DNA of 25,619 nucleotides from Sulfurirhabdus sp043759595 (lineage in GTDB: Bacteria > Pseudomonadota > Gammaproteobacteria > Burkholderiales > SMCO01), in contig JAYVLG010000157.1 of NCBI GenBank assembly GCA_043759595.1, positions 1-25,619 of the forward strand. Direction: 5' to 3'. The translations under genes and the position numbers were made by a program. Below the pieces are notes generated by a model. It had not been told where the DNA came from, did not search any database, and saw only the letters and a list, made by a program, of their open reading frames with translations. This document shows positions 24,209-25,619 of the stretch, piece after piece (the stretch's first letter is position 1; every line of letters begins with the position of its first letter).

Positions 24209-25131
24209 CCAGTGCCGTAGTTTTTGCCTATCACAATGTGGGCGTTCGCTGCCTCTCCGTGTTATTGGCCCACGGCGTCAAAATTCCACTGGTAGTGAGT
24301 CATACTGACAACCCCAATGAAAATATCTGGTTTGACAGTGTTGCTAAACTTGCAAAAGAACATGGTATCCCCGTCATTACGCCGGACGATCCCAATCTGC
24401 CAGAAACAATCAATCGAATTTCAGCTTTAAAACCGGATTTCCTGTTTTCTTTTTATTACAGAAACATGTTGAAAGCAGACATATTAAACATCCCGAAACT
24501 GGGTGCGCTTAACATGCATGGCTCTTTGCTGCCCAAATACCGTGGGCGCGTGCCAGTTAACTGGGCCCTCATCAAAGGGGAAACAGAAACCGGCTCTACC
24601 CTGCATTACATGACAGAAAAACCTGACAACGGTGCAATTGTCGACCAGCAGGCTGTACCCATTCTGCCGAACGATACGGCCATGGAAGTTTTTCACAAAG
24701 TCACCTGCGCAGCTGAAATCGCGCTAAACCGCTGTTTACCTGATTTAATCAGGGGTTCAGCCAAATCTACTGAGCAAGATTTAAGTAAAGGCGCATATTT
24801 TAGCGGGAGACGCCCGGAAGATGGTAAAATTGACTGGTTTAATGATGCGACTGCCATCCACAATCTGATTCGTGCTGTTGCGCCACCCTACCCCGGCGCC
24901 TACACTACGTTATCAGGAAAACCTATGCGCATCTTGCGCAGCATGGTAGAACCTCAGCGTAACGCACAATATACAGTACCTTTTTTCTACTGTGTGGATG
25001 GAAAATGTTTTGCGGAATGCGGGAACGGCAGCGTTTTACGCATTCTTGAATTTGAGCTTGATGGGGCATCCCATAATGCTGCCGACTTTATTGCACAATA
25101 TGGTGCAACACCGCAGCCTTTAGGCAGTTAA
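24205..25131 (+). CDS. arnA: UDP-L-Ara4N formyltransferase (ArnA N-terminal domain as separate gene)
   Basis: A 308-residue protein equal to the N-terminal formyltransferase half of E. coli ArnA (about 304 residues). Catalytic Asn103 and His105 (LNMHGSLLPKYRGR) and Asp141 (KPDNGAI) align with Asn102, His104 and Asp140. It transfers a formyl group from N10-formyl-tetrahydrofolate to UDP-L-Ara4N. The reading frame ends in TAA, and the dehydrogenase half starts 50 bp later with its own ribosome site, so the two ArnA activities are separate proteins here; this is a genuine split and not a frameshift, since both ends are clean. Split forms are known in other bacteria, for instance Burkholderia. 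Confidence 0.92.
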   Translation: MTSAVVFAYHNVGVRCLSVLLAHGVKIPLVVSHTDNPNENIWFDSVAKLAKEHGIPVITPDDPNLPETINRISALKPDFLFSFYYRNMLKADILNIPKLGALNMHGSLLPKYRGRVPVNWALIKGETETGSTLHYMTEKPDNGAIVDQQAVPILPNDTAMEVFHKVTCAAEIALNRCLPDLIRGSAKSTEQDLSKGAYFSGRRPEDGKIDWFNDATAIHNLIRAVAPPYPGAYTTLSGKPMRILRSMVEPQRNAQYTVPFFYCVDGKCFAECGNGSVLRILEFELDGASHNAADFIAQYGATPQPLGS

Positions 25132-25181
25132 TTGGGAATTAATTTAATTTTGAACAACAAGTTGTCCGGAAGGAAAGCGTA

Positions 25182-25619
25182 ATGAAAAAAGTTCTGATTC
25201 TTGGTGTAAACGGATTTATCGGTCACCACTTAAGCAAGCGCATCATGGAAACGACAGACTGGGAAGTCTATGGTATGGACATGATGAGTGATCGGGTCAC
25301 CGAATTAATGACCAATCCGCGCTTTCATTTCTTCGAAGGTGATATCACCATCAATAAAGAGTGGATCGAATACCATGTTCGCAAATGTGACGTTGTGCTG
25401 CCACTGGTTGCAATCGCCACCCCGGCTACCTACGTTAAAGAACCCCTGAAAGTATTTGAGCTGGATTTCGAAGCCAACCTGCCTATCGTCCGCCATTGCG
25501 TCAAATACAACAAGCGCATCCTGTTCCCTTCTACGTCCGAAGTTTATGGCATGTGCAGCGATGCAGAATTTGATCCGGATAATTCAGATCTGGTATTAGG
25601 CCCGATCAACAAACCGCGC
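25182..25619 (+). CDS. arnA: UDP-glucuronate decarboxylase (ArnA C-terminal domain), cut off by window end
   Basis: The first 146 codons of an NAD-dependent extended SDR. GVNGFIGHHL (8-17) is the Rossmann glycine motif; PSTSEVYGM and the final GPINKPR match the dehydrogenase/decarboxylase half of ArnA. The window stops just before the expected YxxxK catalytic pair. The enzyme oxidises and decarboxylates UDP-glucuronate to UDP-4-keto-pentose, the substrate of ArnB. The ATG is preceded by AAGGAAA at good spacing. The deformylase arnD and a UDP-glucose dehydrogenase (ugd) gene are not in the window and may lie beyond it. Confidence 0.93.
   Translation, partial: MKKVLILGVNGFIGHHLSKRIMETTDWEVYGMDMMSDRVTELMTNPRFHFFEGDITINKEWIEYHVRKCDVVLPLVAIATPATYVKEPLKVFELDFEANLPIVRHCVKYNKRILFPSTSEVYGMCSDAEFDPDNSDLVLGPINKPR

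Noticed and set aside
1..25619. CRISPR arrays, rRNA genes, prophage modules
   Set aside because: No regularly spaced direct repeats, rRNA-like sequence or phage structural genes were seen.

Overview
The window looks like chromosomal DNA of a moderately low-GC betaproteobacterium. The trxB / ftsK-lolA-rarA-serS arrangement, an MltF-type lytic transglycosylase and the protein sequences point to the order Nitrosomonadales in the broad sense (Methylophilaceae, Nitrosomonadaceae or Gallionellaceae relatives). This placement is inference from gene content; no marker gene fixes the genus.

Layout. (1) 1-1510: an accessory-looking stretch with a possible 3' end of a cut-off gene, an orphan ParB-like gene and 300 bp of non-coding DNA, lying on the 3' side of a tRNA-Ser(GGA) gene. 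(2) 1512-6372: tRNA-Ser(GGA), an AurF-like diiron oxygenase, a secreted metallo-beta-lactamase-fold hydrolase, an EI24/CysZ-like membrane protein, tRNA-Ser(CGA) and mltF. (3) 6370-6611: a MITE-like element of about 240 bp with near-perfect terminal inverted repeats, wedged between mltF and serS so that its tips supply the stop codons of both genes. (4) 6609-12167, minus strand: serS, rarA, lolA and ftsK, a housekeeping cluster. (5) From 12434, plus strand: trxB and an Smr-domain gene, then a long tightly packed run of envelope-glycan genes to the window end.

The glycan run is the most interesting part. Its first half (13976-20033) encodes a GT-C glycosyltransferase, a DprE1-type FAD oxidase, a DprE2-type reductase, a HAD phosphatase, a UbiA-type phosphoribosyl-polyprenol synthase and a flippase-like membrane protein. 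Together these predict a complete route from PRPP to polyprenyl-phosphoryl-D-arabinofuranose, the lipid-linked arabinose donor best known from mycobacteria, plus a candidate transferase to use it. The second half (20081-25619) is the L-Ara4N lipid A modification pathway: arnT, a small multidrug-resistance-type flippase subunit, arnB, arnC and arnA split into separate formyltransferase and dehydrogenase/decarboxylase genes, the last cut off by the window edge. So two chemically distinct arabinose-type lipid donors appear to be made from one gene block, both probably built on undecaprenyl phosphate and used on the periplasmic face of the inner membrane.

Two of the three RNA/translation loci for serine (tRNA-Ser GGA and CGA) lie within about 6 kb of serS. 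No rRNA gene, CRISPR array or intact transposase was seen.
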